64,000 bases of DNA from CAYFPS01 sp964345075 (GCA_964345075.1 CAYFPS010000003.1:124001-188000); one strand, 5' to 3'; numbered from the stretch's first letter, positions 1 through 8,777 are shown. Made by a program: numbers and translations. The notes: a model not told the origin generated them from the letters alone.

Positions 1-270
1 TCTGAGCCGGGTGTCTACGAGCTTCAGTTGAACGGGGCGCAGGTTGCATTGGTTTCGGCCAATGTTCCGCTTGCGGAGTGCACCCAGATTCAGCATTCGC
101 TTGATGATTGGGCCAAGGCCGATGCGCGCTGGGCTCAAACAAATGAGAGCGAAAGGATGAATGCCGGCCTGAAGGATCTGTCACCATGGCTGCTATTACT
201 TGCCTTGTTGCTGTTGCTTCTGGAAAGCTGGCTGTCAACGGGCCGGAGGACACATGAATCAGAGTTTTGA
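1..270 (+). CDS. C-terminal end of a BatA/vWA-associated type membrane protein (partial)
   Basis: The reading frame is open from base 1, so the gene begins outside the window. The visible 89 residues end in a strongly hydrophobic leucine-rich segment (about residues 62-76 of the fragment) followed by a short polar tail. A beta-rich stretch, a leucine-rich TM helix and a very short tail are how BatA-like and related membrane proteins of the Bat/vWA cluster usually end. That assignment rests on the fragment's look only. The stop lies 17 bases inside hflX, so the two genes are probably co-transcribed. Confidence 0.5.
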   Translation, partial: SEPGVYELQLNGAQVALVSANVPLAECTQIQHSLDDWAKADARWAQTNESERMNAGLKDLSPWLLLLALLLLLLESWLSTGRRTHESEF

Positions 271-1561
271 TCGTAGATCGAAACAGCGTGATGCAACCGA
301 AGCCACTCGAGAGCGAGCGGTAGCCGTTGCGCTGGCGCTCCCTGAGAGCCGTATCACCGTTTTTGACCACCTGGACGAACTGATGCGACTGGCGGACACA
401 GCCGGAGTTGATGTGGTGGATCAGGTGATCCAGCAGCGCGAACGTCCGGATGCAGCCTGCTGGATCGGCAAGGGCAAGGCCGAACAGCTGAAGGCCGTTG
501 CCGATGAGCTGGATGCGGATCTGATTCTGATTGACGACGACTTGAGTCCCGCACAGGCCCGTAATCTGGAAAAGCTCTCGGGCAGGCGCGTGATTGATCG
601 CAGCGGACTGATCCTGGACATTTTTGCATCACGGGCCCAGACTCGCGAAGCTCGGACGCAGGTGGAGCTGGCACAGTTGCAGTACCTGCTGCCACGTCTC
701 ACGGGGGCATGGACTCACCTGGAAAGGCAGCGCGGTGGAATCGGCCTGCGCGGACCGGGTGAGACGCAGCTGGAAACCGACCGGCGGATGGTGCGGACAC
801 GCATTCGAGCACTCAAGCTCGAGCTGGAAAGGATCAACCGCGCCCGTGATACTCGTAACCGCTCCCGTTCGAATTGCTTCAAGGTTGCACTGGTTGGATA
901 CACCAATGCCGGCAAGTCCACCTTGCTTAATCGACTGACTGGCGCCCGTGTGCTGGAGGAAGACCGCCTCTTTGCCACGCTGGATCCCACTGTTCGCAGG
1001 CTTGAGCTCGAGCATGGCGTGGAATGCGTCATCAGTGATACAGTCGGCTTTATTCGCAAGTTGCCGCATCATCTGGTCGCCTCCTTCCGTTCGACTCTTC
1101 AGGAAGTTGCGGATGCAGATCTACTACTACTTGTAGCTGATTTGTCACACCCTCAGATGGATGCACACATAAGAACCGTCAAGGAAGTTCTGGCGGATCT
1201 CGGTGCGGAAGATCGCCCCGTGTTGCACGTGTTCAACAAGGTGGATCTGGTGGAAGATCCAGCGCGTGCACCCGAAGCACAGCGCAACTGGGAGCCATCG
1301 ATTGTTGTCTCGGCCACTGAAGAAATCCGTCTGGAAGACCTGCTGGAGCGGGTTGGCGAACTGAGTCGCAGCGGACACGGGCGTATACGACTCTTCGTTC
1401 CCTGGAGTGCTTTCGACCTTGTATCACGCTTAAGAAGGGACTTTCAGGTGATTGAAGGTGAGGACGAGGAAGACGGAAAGCTGCTTCTGATTTCCGGTAG
1501 TGGACACGATCTGGAGGCCAGACTGAGACCAATTTTGGCGGCGGGAGCCGTGATTCGGTAA
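254..1561 (+). CDS. hflX: GTPase HflX
   Basis: Ribosome-associated GTPase that splits stalled 70S/50S complexes. An N-terminal HflX domain with a glycine-rich linker (GGIGLRGPGETQLE) precedes a TRAFAC G domain: G1 GYTNAGKST at about residues 215-223, G3 DTVGFI at about 262 and G4 NKVD at about 328. At 435 aa it is normal length. I chose ATG 254 because GGAGG lies just upstream and the homologous N-terminus begins there; a longer frame back to 200 has an unlikely Cys-rich start. It overlaps the end of the upstream gene. Two GTGATACA-family octamers lie inside (1035, 1420), one encoding the invariant G3 Asp-Thr. Confidence 0.95.
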   Translation: MNQSFDRRSKQRDATEATRERAVAVALALPESRITVFDHLDELMRLADTAGVDVVDQVIQQRERPDAACWIGKGKAEQLKAVADELDADLILIDDDLSPAQARNLEKLSGRRVIDRSGLILDIFASRAQTREARTQVELAQLQYLLPRLTGAWTHLERQRGGIGLRGPGETQLETDRRMVRTRIRALKLELERINRARDTRNRSRSNCFKVALVGYTNAGKSTLLNRLTGARVLEEDRLFATLDPTVRRLELEHGVECVISDTVGFIRKLPHHLVASFRSTLQEVADADLLLLVADLSHPQMDAHIRTVKEVLADLGAEDRPVLHVFNKVDLVEDPARAPEAQRNWEPSIVVSATEEIRLEDLLERVGELSRSGHGRIRLFVPWSAFDLVSRLRRDFQVIEGEDEEDGKLLLISGSGHDLEARLRPILAAGAVIR

Positions 1562-1599
1562 TACAATCCATTTTTCTTGTGATTCATCCATTTTTTGAC

Positions 1600-1628
1600 T
1601 TGACAAGCTCTCCTTCACCTCCTACGTT
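1600..1628 (+). promoter_or_regulatory. Promoter of the histone-like gene: TTGACA-17-TACGTT
   Basis: TTGACA at 1600-1605 is separated by 17 bases from TACGTT at 1623-1628, followed by TT. The -35 is perfect for a sigma-70 type factor. The -10 matches the TAnnTT(tg) form of FCB-group promoters better than TATAAT. It sits about 70 bp before the start at 1696. Confidence 0.55.
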
Positions 1629-1695
1629 TTCGAGTATCACCGTATCACCGTGATGCATCAATCAGTGTGCATCACAAATCTTTCAGGAGGAGATG

Positions 1696-2121
1696 ATGGC
1701 GAAGACAACTGCGAAGAAGCCTGCTGCCAAGAAGCCGGCCGCCAAGAAGCCGGCTGCCAAGAAGCCTGCCGCCAAGAAGACGGCTGCCAAGCCTGCCGCC
1801 AAGAAGACGGCTGCCAAGCCCGCCGCCAAGAAGGCTGCTGCCAAGAAGCCGGCCGTGAAGAAGGCTGCCGCCCCGAAGAAGGCCGCCGCCCCGAAGAAGG
1901 TCGCTGTCAAGAAGCCGGCCGTGAAGAAGGCTGCCGCCCCGAAGAAGGTCGCCGCCAAGAAGCCGGCCGTGAAGAAGGCCGCCCCGAAGAAGGCCGCACC
2001 GGCCCTGACGCAGGTGATTCATGTCCGTCTGACCGACGCCATGATGAAGAAGCTGCAGAAGAAGGCCGGCAAGAATGCCGTGAGCGCCTGGGTGCGCACC
2101 CTGCTCGAGTCGCAGGTCTAA
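1696..2121 (+). CDS. Histone H1-like Lys/Ala-rich protein with C-terminal ribbon-helix-helix-like segment
   Basis: About the first 100 residues are tandem KKPAAKK / KKAAAPKK units, the composition of bacterial H1/HctB-like nucleoid proteins. The last roughly 40 residues (TQVIHVRLTDAMMKKL onward) look like a CopG/ribbon-helix-helix fold: one short beta strand followed by two helices ending AWVRTLLE. Such a protein would coat DNA through the basic tail and dimerise or bind specifically through the RHH part; this is inference from composition. AGGAGG at 1685-1690 favours ATG 1696 over the adjacent ATG at 1693. The gene has its own promoter and ends at a bidirectional terminator. Copy number of the repeats may vary between strains. 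Confidence 0.75.
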   Translation: MAKTTAKKPAAKKPAAKKPAAKKPAAKKTAAKPAAKKTAAKPAAKKAAAKKPAVKKAAAPKKAAAPKKVAVKKPAVKKAAAPKKVAAKKPAVKKAAPKKAAPALTQVIHVRLTDAMMKKLQKKAGKNAVSAWVRTLLESQV

Positions 2122-2141
2122 GCTTCTGGATCCGCGTATAC

Positions 2142-2173
2142 AAAAAGCCCCCGGCATGCCGGGGGCTTTTTTG
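2142..2173. terminator. Bidirectional Rho-independent terminator
   Basis: A stem AGCCCCC/GGGGGCT with a self-complementary GGCATGCC centre is flanked by an A-run on the left and a T-run on the right. It can stop transcription from both convergent histone-like genes. Confidence 0.9.
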
Positions 2174-2189
2174 TGTGACAGTTTCGGGC

Positions 2190-2900
2190 TTAGTCGATCT
2201 TGTGCACGCGGCGACGATCGATCTTCTGCGTGTTGCAAATCTGCTTGATCAGATCCAGATACTTTTCCGGTTCCGGAAAGGCGATCAACTGCATGATCTC
2301 AACAAGCTCGTTTTCACGGGGATTGCTCTTGTCGTCTTCCTTGCCGCCCTTGCCGGATTTCTCTTTCGGCTCGGCTTTCGGCTTTGCCTGCTTTTCAGCT
2401 GGCTTGGGCTTGACTTCACTTTCTTCGACCTGTGGTGTTACAACTTCCTCTGCTGTCTTGCTCTTGGCCTTTGCTGTAACACGCTTTTTTGCAGGGCTCT
2501 CGCTTTTCTCAGTCGTCTTCTTGGCAGCTTTTGGACTGGCAGGTTTTGTTGCAGCTTTGGCTTTCGGCTTTGCCGCCGGTTTTGCCTCAGGTTTGGCAGC
2601 CGCCTTCGCTGAAGATTTGGCCGCGGGCTTGCCGGTTGTTTTCGCTGCGGCTTTGCTCGAGGCTTTGCTTGTGGCCTTGGCAGGTGACTTTGCCGCTGGC
2701 TCGGACTTCCTGGCGCGAGCGGGCCTTTTTGTGGCCCCTGCATCCTCCGCCTTCGCCTTTGGGCTGGCGGCGGCCTTTTTCTTTGTGGTCGATGATGCCT
2801 TTTCCTTGCTATCTCCAGCGGCGCGACGTCGGGTTGACGCCGGCTTTGCCTCGCTATTCTTTGCCTTTGAGGCTGTCGTGCTGGTCTTTTTGCCTGGCAT
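2190..2900 (-). CDS. Lys/Ala/Pro-rich basic protein with a conserved C-terminal segment
   Basis: 236 aa. Residues about 1-170 are low-complexity Lys, Ala, Ser and Pro with SPAK/AAKP-type motifs, typical of histone H1-like DNA-binding proteins. The last 40 residues are different: acidic then mixed (ENELVEIMQLIAFPEPEKYL, then a basic RRRVHKID end), suggesting a small helical protein-interaction or DNA-binding domain. ATG 2900 is chosen because GGGAGA lies at the right distance; ten further upstream codons look non-coding. It converges on the other Lys-rich gene, so two nucleoid-type proteins share one terminator. No specific family is recognised beyond the composition. Confidence 0.7.
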   Translation of the reverse strand: MPGKKTSTTASKAKNSEAKPASTRRRAAGDSKEKASSTTKKKAAASPKAKAEDAGATKRPARARKSEPAAKSPAKATSKASSKAAAKTTGKPAAKSSAKAAAKPEAKPAAKPKAKAATKPASPKAAKKTTEKSESPAKKRVTAKAKSKTAEEVVTPQVEESEVKPKPAEKQAKPKAEPKEKSGKGGKEDDKSNPRENELVEIMQLIAFPEPEKYLDLIKQICNTQKIDRRRVHKID

Positions 2901-2912
2901 GGTTTCTCCCAC

Positions 2913-2943
2913 ATTAATTGAACAGATCAAAATACGCTGTCAA
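2913..2943 (-). promoter_or_regulatory. Candidate leftward promoter for the basic protein gene
   Basis: On the minus strand TTGACA (2938-2943) is followed after 18 bases by AATTAA/ATTAAT (2913-2919), close to the start at 2900. The -35 is perfect, the -10 only moderate. Confidence 0.35.
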
Positions 2944-3105
2944 AAGCCCCTGCGCAAGTAGGCAGCTTCTTCCGCATGATGATTGACAGGCAAAATTCAC
3001 CAAGGGACTGTCGATAGCATGGTCAAAAGAGGAAAAAGCTGCCCGAATCAGGGTCAGGGCTTGCTCGGTTATTAGTAGATTAAGCCCAATCCAAGGAGGA
3101 GTCAC

Positions 3106-3498
3106 ATGAAGTCGATTATCAACACGCCTCATGCCCCGGCCGCGATTGGTCCTTACAGCCAGGCCACCATCTGTCGCAGCGGTTCGCTGCTTTTTACTGC
3201 TGGGCAGATTCCGCTGGATCCTGTCAGTGGGGAAATCGTCGGAACGGGTGTTGAGCAGCAGGCCCGGCAGGTTCTGGAAAACCTGCGCGCGATCATTGAA
3301 GACGCAGGTGCCAGCATGGCCAATGTGCTGAAGGTGACGATCTACGTGAAGAACCTCCAGGACTATGCTGCCCTGAACAAGATCTACGGCAGCTATTTTC
3401 CCGAGAATCCACCCGCAAGAAGCGCTGTTGAAGTCAACCGACTTCCCAAGGATGTCCTGGTGGAAATGGACGCCATTGTCGAGATCGATCGCCGCTGA
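3106..3498 (+). CDS. ridA: RidA family 2-iminobutanoate/2-iminopropanoate deaminase
   Basis: 130 aa, full length for the YjgF/YER057c/UK114 family. RidA hydrolyses reactive enamine/imine intermediates released by PLP enzymes, forming a trimer with active sites between subunits. The N-terminal APAAIGPYSQA segment and the ARSAVEV segment carrying the catalytic arginine are both present. AGGAGG precedes ATG 3106 at normal spacing. The stop codon TGA belongs to a TGAATCAC octamer, a variant of the window-wide motif. Confidence 0.95.
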   Translation: MKSIINTPHAPAAIGPYSQATICRSGSLLFTAGQIPLDPVSGEIVGTGVEQQARQVLENLRAIIEDAGASMANVLKVTIYVKNLQDYAALNKIYGSYFPENPPARSAVEVNRLPKDVLVEMDAIVEIDRR

Positions 3499-3503
3499 AT
3501 CAC

Positions 3504-4022
3504 ATGCTTCGCTCCATTGCCCTGCTTGCGCTGATTTTCTGTCTGGGACAGAACGCGCTGGCTGATACGGCCAGGGTCGACAGCCTTTCGCTGTCAAAAG
3601 GCAGGCAGGCCCTGCTTCGCTCGATGGCCGTGAACGGATGGGGGCAGGCCTATAATGGAGAATGGGTCAAGGGCACAGTCTTCGCCGGGATTGAGCTGGG
3701 CATTGTGCTCTCCGCTCACCATCAACATCAGCAATGGCAGGACTACAAGGACAAGAGCAGCCGCGAGCGAGCGCTGATTGCGGCTGGCACAGGATCGGAA
3801 GCGGCACTGGCCTACTACATCAAAAGCGAAGACCTTTACCTGCGTGATCGCAACAAGCTGATCTGGTGGTGGCTCTGGAGCAAGTTGGCTTGCTCGCTGG
3901 ATGCCTATGTCACCGGCTCCATCAGCAATTTCGATGTTCAATGGGCCGATCGAATCAGACTTGAACCTGTAACACTGGCTGGCGGGGCAAACGGAATCAG
4001 CCTTTGTATCACGCTGGACTGA
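3504..4022 (+). CDS. Secreted/membrane protein resembling DUF5683
   Basis: 172 aa with an N-terminal signal peptide (hydrophobic to about residue 19, cut near ALA-DT). The body has the pattern of the DUF5683 family: a segment AVNGWGQAYNGEWVKG, like the PGxGQxYNgk hallmark, followed by hydrophobic helices and a WWWLWSKLACSLDAYV stretch. Function is unknown; such proteins are common in FCB genomes. It follows ridA by 5 bp and is probably co-transcribed. No convincing Shine-Dalgarno is seen. A TGTATCAC site (4005) and a TGAATCAC variant (4020, including the stop) lie at its end. Confidence 0.7.
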   Translation: MLRSIALLALIFCLGQNALADTARVDSLSLSKGRQALLRSMAVNGWGQAYNGEWVKGTVFAGIELGIVLSAHHQHQQWQDYKDKSSRERALIAAGTGSEAALAYYIKSEDLYLRDRNKLIWWWLWSKLACSLDAYVTGSISNFDVQWADRIRLEPVTLAGGANGISLCITLD

Positions 4023-4047
4023 ATCACACAGCAAGGAAGTAACCGGC

Positions 4048-5466
4048 ATGAGGGATGGTGTAAGGACGACAACGCCACTGGAAAGTAGCCGGCCCGTCTG
4101 GGGCAGCCGTCTGGGCTTCATTCTGGCAGCAGCCGGCAGCGCGGTCGGTCTGGGCAACATCTGGAAGTTTCCCTACATCACGGGCGAGAATGGCGGTGGC
4201 CTCTTTGTGCTGATTTACCTCGCCTGTGTGGCCATGGTCGGTCTGCCCATCATGGTTGCCGAGATCATGCTGGGACACGCCAGCCGCCAGAGCCCGGTTG
4301 GCGCCTATGAACGCTTCAGCGGTAAAGGATCGGCCTGGACGATCGTGGGCTGGCTGGGCGTCGCGGCGGGCTTTGTGATTCTTTCGTATTACAGCGTGGT
4401 GGCCGGCTGGTCGCTGCAATATGTGGCTCATTCCCTCAACAACAGTTTTGCCGGTCTGGAAAATCAGGCGGTAAGCGACCTGTTCACGCAGCTCTATGGC
4501 TCGGCCTCAACCAATCTGGCCTTGCATCTGATTTTCATGAGTATCACGATCGGTGTGGTGCTGGGTGGCGTCAAGGCCGGAATCGAGAAGACCTGCAACA
4601 TCCTGATGCCGCTGCTGATGCTGATCATTGTGGTCATGGTCGTGTACTCGGTCTTTCTGCCTAACGATGGTTTCAGCAAGGCGCTGGATTTCATTTTCGT
4701 TCCCCATGCCGAAAAATTCTCGGCACACGGTGTGCTGGAAGCTCTTGGTCACGCCTTCTTCACACTTTCCCTTGGCATGGGCGCCATGCTCACCTACGGT
4801 TCCTACATGGATAAGCGCAGGGACATTTTGCGCAGTGGCGTGATGGTCAGTCTGTTGGATACCGTGATCGCTCTTTTGGCCTGCATGATGATCTATCCTG
4901 TGATGTTTGCCTTCAGCATGGAGCCGCAGGCCGGGCCGGGTCTGGTTTTCATTTCCCTGCCCATGCTCTTCTCGCAGCTACCCGGTGGACAGCTGATCAG
5001 TCTGTCTTTCTTCCTGCTGCTGGCCTTTGCCGCTCTTTCCAGTGCGATCTCGCTGCAGGAAGTCGTGACGAGCACGGTCATCGACCGTCTGGGCTGGCAG
5101 CGCAAGCGTGCTACCCTTGTGACGGGTGGCCTGATCTTTCTCTTTGGCGTGCCCAGTGCGCTTTCGGGCAGCGGCAAGGTGGTGGGTGGCTGGGCCGAAC
5201 TCTTCGGGCGCAATTTTTTCGACACGATGGATTACCTGGCCAGCAACTGGATGCTCCCGCTGGGCGGCCTGCTGATTTCCATTTTCGTGGGCTGGGTGAT
5301 GAAGGAAGAGGATCGCCGCGAGGCCTTTGGCGAAAGCGAACATCCTGCCATCGCCTACCGTGTCTTCAACATTCTGGTGAAGTACATCGCTCCGCTGCTC
5401 GTGCTGCTTGTCTTCCTGCACAAGATCGGTTTGCTCGAGTTGCTGGGGCTTAACCTGGGGTCCTGA
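4048..5466 (+). CDS. Sodium-dependent transporter, SNF/NSS family
   Basis: 472 aa polytopic inner-membrane protein of the neurotransmitter:sodium symporter family. TM1 carries the family signature WGSRLGFILAAAGSAVGLGNIWKFPY with the unwound Na+/substrate site, followed by the GGGLFVLIYL helix. About 11-12 hydrophobic segments are visible, as in bacterial MhsT/TnaT-like members that import hydrophobic amino acids; the exact substrate cannot be read here. AAGGA precedes ATG 4048. The stop overlaps the purF start by one base, so translation is coupled. Confidence 0.93.
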   Translation: MRDGVRTTTPLESSRPVWGSRLGFILAAAGSAVGLGNIWKFPYITGENGGGLFVLIYLACVAMVGLPIMVAEIMLGHASRQSPVGAYERFSGKGSAWTIVGWLGVAAGFVILSYYSVVAGWSLQYVAHSLNNSFAGLENQAVSDLFTQLYGSASTNLALHLIFMSITIGVVLGGVKAGIEKTCNILMPLLMLIIVVMVVYSVFLPNDGFSKALDFIFVPHAEKFSAHGVLEALGHAFFTLSLGMGAMLTYGSYMDKRRDILRSGVMVSLLDTVIALLACMMIYPVMFAFSMEPQAGPGLVFISLPMLFSQLPGGQLISLSFFLLLAFAALSSAISLQEVVTSTVIDRLGWQRKRATLVTGGLIFLFGVPSALSGSGKVVGGWAELFGRNFFDTMDYLASNWMLPLGGLLISIFVGWVMKEEDRREAFGESEHPAIAYRVFNILVKYIAPLLVLLVFLHKIGLLELLGLNLGS

Positions 5467-6854
5467 TGGACAGAAATATTGGCGAGTACTGCGGCATCTT
5501 CGGTGTATACGGCGCTAAGGAAGCGGCCGCCCTGACTGTGCTCGGTCTTAACGCCCTGCAGCACCGTGGTCAGGAGAGTTGCGGCATTGTCAGCACCGAC
5601 GGCAAGCGTTTAAGTCGCCGTATCGGCATGGGCCTGGTCCATGATGTCTTTAATCGTCCCGAGCATCTGGACGAACTGGATGGACACGCTGCAATCGGTC
5701 ACACGCGCTATTCCACCACCGGCTCGAGCGACTACCACAACATTCAGCCGATTCAGGTGATTACGAAAGATGGCGAGCTGGCAATGGCCCATAACGGCAA
5801 CCTGAGCAACGCCCATCTGCTGCGCCGTGAGCTTGAGGCCGCCGGTGCCATTTTTCAGACCAGCACAGACAGCGAAGTTGTGTTACACCTTATGGCAAGA
5901 AGCCAGGAGAAGCACTGGGAAGACCGCATTCGCGATGCGCTCGTTCGACTGAAGGGTGCCTACTCGCTGCTCTTCATGAGTCCGGAAGGACTGGCTGTCG
6001 CGCGTGATCCACATGGCTTCCGCCCACTGGCCATGGGTGATCTTGATGGAGCACCCGTCTTCGCCAGCGAGAGCTGCGCCTTTGACATCATCGGAGCAAA
6101 CTATGTCCGTGATGTCGAGCCCGGCGAATTGCTGCTGGTCAATGGCGAGCCGCTGCGCAGTCTGCGTTTTGCGGAGAGCAAGCGTCGCGCACACTGCATT
6201 TTTGAATTTGTCTACTTCAGCCGGCCGGATTCGAAAATCTTCGGCGAAAATGTGGACAAGACACGGCGCAAGCTGGGCAAGAATCTGGCCATCGAGCATC
6301 CCGTGGAAAATGGCGACATCACCTTGCCGGTGCCGGACAGTTCCAACACGGCAGCACTGGGTTACAGCCGCCGCAGCGAGGCCAAATTCGAGCTGGGGCT
6401 GATTCGTAATCACTATGTGGGCCGCACCTTCATCAAGCCCGGCCAGAGCAGCCGGGTGGACAGCGTGCGCCTCAAGTTCAATGTGGTCGAAGGTCTGCTC
6501 AAGGATCGCAAGATCGTGCTGGTGGACGACAGCGTGGTTCGCGGCACGACCATGATCAAGCTGATCGACCTGCTGCGCCGGGCTGGTGCCAGCGAAGTGC
6601 ACGTGCGCATTGCAAGTCCTCCCGTGCGCTTTCCGTGTTACTACGGCATGGATTTTCCGCAGCATCAGGAGCTGATCGCCCACAACCGCGAGGTTGTAGA
6701 AGTGCGTGACCTGTTGGGCGCGGACAGTCTCAAGTACCTCAGTCTGAATGGAATGCTGGCCGCCACGGGCATGCCGGCTGAATCCTTTTGTACAGCCTGC
6801 TTCTCGGGCGAATATCCCGAAGAGCCCACACCAATTGAAGGAGATGCCCTGTGA
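5466..6854 (+). CDS. purF: Amidophosphoribosyltransferase
   Basis: First step of de novo purine synthesis: glutamine plus PRPP to phosphoribosylamine. An N-terminal Ntn glutaminase domain has nucleophile Cys9 after an eight-residue propeptide (EYCGIFG). The C-terminal PRTase domain has the PRPP loop VLVDDSVVRGTT. Four cysteines at about 244, 391, 442 and 445 (AHCIFEF, FPCYYG, FCTACF) match the 4Fe-4S ligands of Bacillus-type PurF, so this is the oxygen-sensitive Fe-S class rather than the E. coli type. It overlaps both neighbours. A GTGTTACA variant octamer sits at 5880. Confidence 0.97.
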   Translation: MDRNIGEYCGIFGVYGAKEAAALTVLGLNALQHRGQESCGIVSTDGKRLSRRIGMGLVHDVFNRPEHLDELDGHAAIGHTRYSTTGSSDYHNIQPIQVITKDGELAMAHNGNLSNAHLLRRELEAAGAIFQTSTDSEVVLHLMARSQEKHWEDRIRDALVRLKGAYSLLFMSPEGLAVARDPHGFRPLAMGDLDGAPVFASESCAFDIIGANYVRDVEPGELLLVNGEPLRSLRFAESKRRAHCIFEFVYFSRPDSKIFGENVDKTRRKLGKNLAIEHPVENGDITLPVPDSSNTAALGYSRRSEAKFELGLIRNHYVGRTFIKPGQSSRVDSVRLKFNVVEGLLKDRKIVLVDDSVVRGTTMIKLIDLLRRAGASEVHVRIASPPVRFPCYYGMDFPQHQELIAHNREVVEVRDLLGADSLKYLSLNGMLAATGMPAESFCTACFSGEYPEEPTPIEGDAL

Positions 6855-7123
6855 CACAGGAAGAATTCCGTCTTGACGACAAGCACCTGGAAAAGGCCAA
6901 GGAAATCGCCGCGGGCAGCCGCAAGCGACGCAGCTGCAATCAGTGTTACGACCGCGGCTGGTCGGGCGTTGCACAGGACAACACGATCGTCTTGTGTCAC
7001 AAGTGTGTGGATGGCGAAAAGGCCTTCACCGAGTGGAAGGACTATGTTGCCGGCATTCCGGAACTGCGTGAGCATTACAGCGAGCTCTTTGAAGAAGAAG
7101 CTGCGGAGGAAGAAGAGGAATGA
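6851..7123 (+). CDS. Small protein with paired CxxC zinc-binding motif
   Basis: 90 aa starting at GTG 6851, which overlaps the purF stop by four bases (GTGA). A basic segment is followed by CNQC and, 17 residues later, CHKC, a likely zinc ribbon or treble-clef site. The C-terminus is almost entirely glutamate. No family is recognised. Tight coupling to purF and to the following response regulator suggests an accessory protein of the operon. Confidence 0.7.
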   Translation: MTQEEFRLDDKHLEKAKEIAAGSRKRRSCNQCYDRGWSGVAQDNTIVLCHKCVDGEKAFTEWKDYVAGIPELREHYSELFEEEAAEEEEE

Positions 7124-7557
7124 AGGTTCTGATTCTGGAAGATGACGGGGGCAGTCGCGAGATCCTCGAGCATCATTTGCAGGACAGGAGAATCGAATGT
7201 CACACGACAGCCGATCGCCACGATGCCCTGCGCAGCCTGGACAATCGTCCGGTGGATGTGGTGCTGACAGACATTCACCTGCCCGGTGCGCGCGGTACCG
7301 ATCACATTCGTGACTTCTGTCAGCATCCATCAAATCCGCTTGTGCTGGTGATGACAGGCTTCCCTTCGCTGGAGACATGTCTGGATTCGCTGCACTTTGG
7401 AGCTGAAGGCTACATGGTCAAACCTTTCAAGGTATCCGAGTTCGTCGAGCTGGCTGAAAAGGGTCTGGCGCGCCGACAGGAGATTTCTGCGCTGCGCAGC
7501 CGTGTGACAGAACTGGAGGCCGAACTTTCGCGCCTGAATGGAGCTGCTTCAAAATGA
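7120..7557 (+). CDS. Response regulator, receiver domain with C-terminal coiled coil
   Basis: 145 aa. An N-terminal CheY-like receiver has the acidic pair at residues 8-9, phospho-acceptor Asp51 (VLTDIHLPG), Thr in MTG and Lys101 (MVKPF). The final 30 residues are a heptad-patterned helix (ISALRSRVTELEAELSRL), probably a dimerising coiled coil; there is no DNA-binding or enzymatic domain. ATGA overlaps join it to the genes on both sides. It likely works with the next-door kinase, perhaps as an intermediate receiver or phosphate sink. Confidence 0.88.
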   Translation: MKVLILEDDGGSREILEHHLQDRRIECHTTADRHDALRSLDNRPVDVVLTDIHLPGARGTDHIRDFCQHPSNPLVLVMTGFPSLETCLDSLHFGAEGYMVKPFKVSEFVELAEKGLARRQEISALRSRVTELEAELSRLNGAASK

Positions 7558-8777
7558 CCGATCCGCATGCGGACAGTTCATCCCGGGAGCAGACGAAAGG
7601 CACACCGGGGACTTCAACAGAGCGGCGGCTGCTGGCCAGACTGGACGATCAGCGCCGTGAGCTGGAGTTGAAGGATCGCATGCTTACTGGCAACCTGCTG
7701 CAGATGGAGCGTGTTACAGGCAAGCTGCGGCAGATTCTTGCGTCCATGTCCAGTGCGGTTTTGATGATCGAGCTGGACGGCCATCTGAGCGAAGCCAATC
7801 CTCGCGCCCTGCAGCTGCTGGGCATTGAAAACGAGCTGCCGGTTCTTGCCTCCCGGGCCCTGCCGGAATCGCTTTTGAGCATTCTGGATGAGGTCGTGGG
7901 TGAAGGCCGGCATGTGGCGGTGGAAGAAGTTTTGCTGGAAAGCGGCGGCCGCCTCTGCACCCTGCGTGTTGACTGCCGGCTGGTTCGCGATGATGCCGGT
8001 CATCCGGTTGGCGTGTTACAGATCATCGATGATCGCACCGAGCTGATGCAGATGGAACACCGTCTGGAGCAGTCACGCACGCTGGTCGCGCTGGGCGAAA
8101 TGGCTGCCAGCGTGGCTCACGAGCTGCGCAATCCGCTGGGTGGAATCGGTGGCTTTGCGGCCCTCCTGCGTGAACAGCTGGAGCCGGGCAGTGATGCCGC
8201 CCGTTACGTGGACAAGATCATCGAGGGAGTGGAAGGGCTGAACAAGGTGGCCACCAACCTGCTGGCTTACACGCGCCCGGTGGAACCCCGCATGCAGCCG
8301 ACGGACCTGAAAGGCCTGCTGCGTGAAGTTATGGCCTTTGTCCAGATCGAGGTGGAGCAGGGTCGCTTTCCTGTTGAACTTGCCCTCGAACTGGGCAACC
8401 AGCCGCTTGAGATGATGGCCGATCAGGAACTGCTCCGGCAGTGCTTCCTCAATCTGCTCAAGAATGCCGTGCAGGCCATGGATGGTCAGGCCGGTCATGT
8501 GGGAATTGAGGTACGCGGTCCGGGCGAAGATGCCGAAGTGGCCGAGATCACGGTCTGGGACACCGGCCCGGGAATTGATCCGGCCCTGCACGCAAAGATT
8601 TTCAACCCATTCTTCACGACCAGAGCCAAGGGTACGGGTCTGGGACTGGCCATCGTACGAAAGAACATTGAACTGCATGGTGGCAGTATCGTGATACAAT
8701 CGGCACCTGGAGCAGGCTGCCGGTTTGTAGTACGCTTGCCGCTTGCTGGCAGGACGACACGCGAGGAGCGCGCATGA
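7554..8777 (+). CDS. Sensor histidine kinase (PAS, HisKA, HATPase)
   Basis: 407 aa, apparently soluble: no TM segment is visible. Order: charged helical N-terminus (coiled coil about 25-55), PAS-like sensor (about 55-170, ending VLQIIDDRTEL), HisKA with H-box ALGEMAASVAHELRNPLGG and phospho-His about 189, then a HATPase domain with N box (NLLKNAVQAM), DTGPGID and GTGLGLAI. The architecture is NtrB-like and it directly precedes an NtrC-type activator, so phosphotransfer to that protein is the obvious inference. Octamers: GTGTTACA at 7711 and 8013, GTGATACA at 8691. Confidence 0.92.
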   Translation: MTDPHADSSSREQTKGTPGTSTERRLLARLDDQRRELELKDRMLTGNLLQMERVTGKLRQILASMSSAVLMIELDGHLSEANPRALQLLGIENELPVLASRALPESLLSILDEVVGEGRHVAVEEVLLESGGRLCTLRVDCRLVRDDAGHPVGVLQIIDDRTELMQMEHRLEQSRTLVALGEMAASVAHELRNPLGGIGGFAALLREQLEPGSDAARYVDKIIEGVEGLNKVATNLLAYTRPVEPRMQPTDLKGLLREVMAFVQIEVEQGRFPVELALELGNQPLEMMADQELLRQCFLNLLKNAVQAMDGQAGHVGIEVRGPGEDAEVAEITVWDTGPGIDPALHAKIFNPFFTTRAKGTGLGLAIVRKNIELHGGSIVIQSAPGAGCRFVVRLPLAGRTTREERA

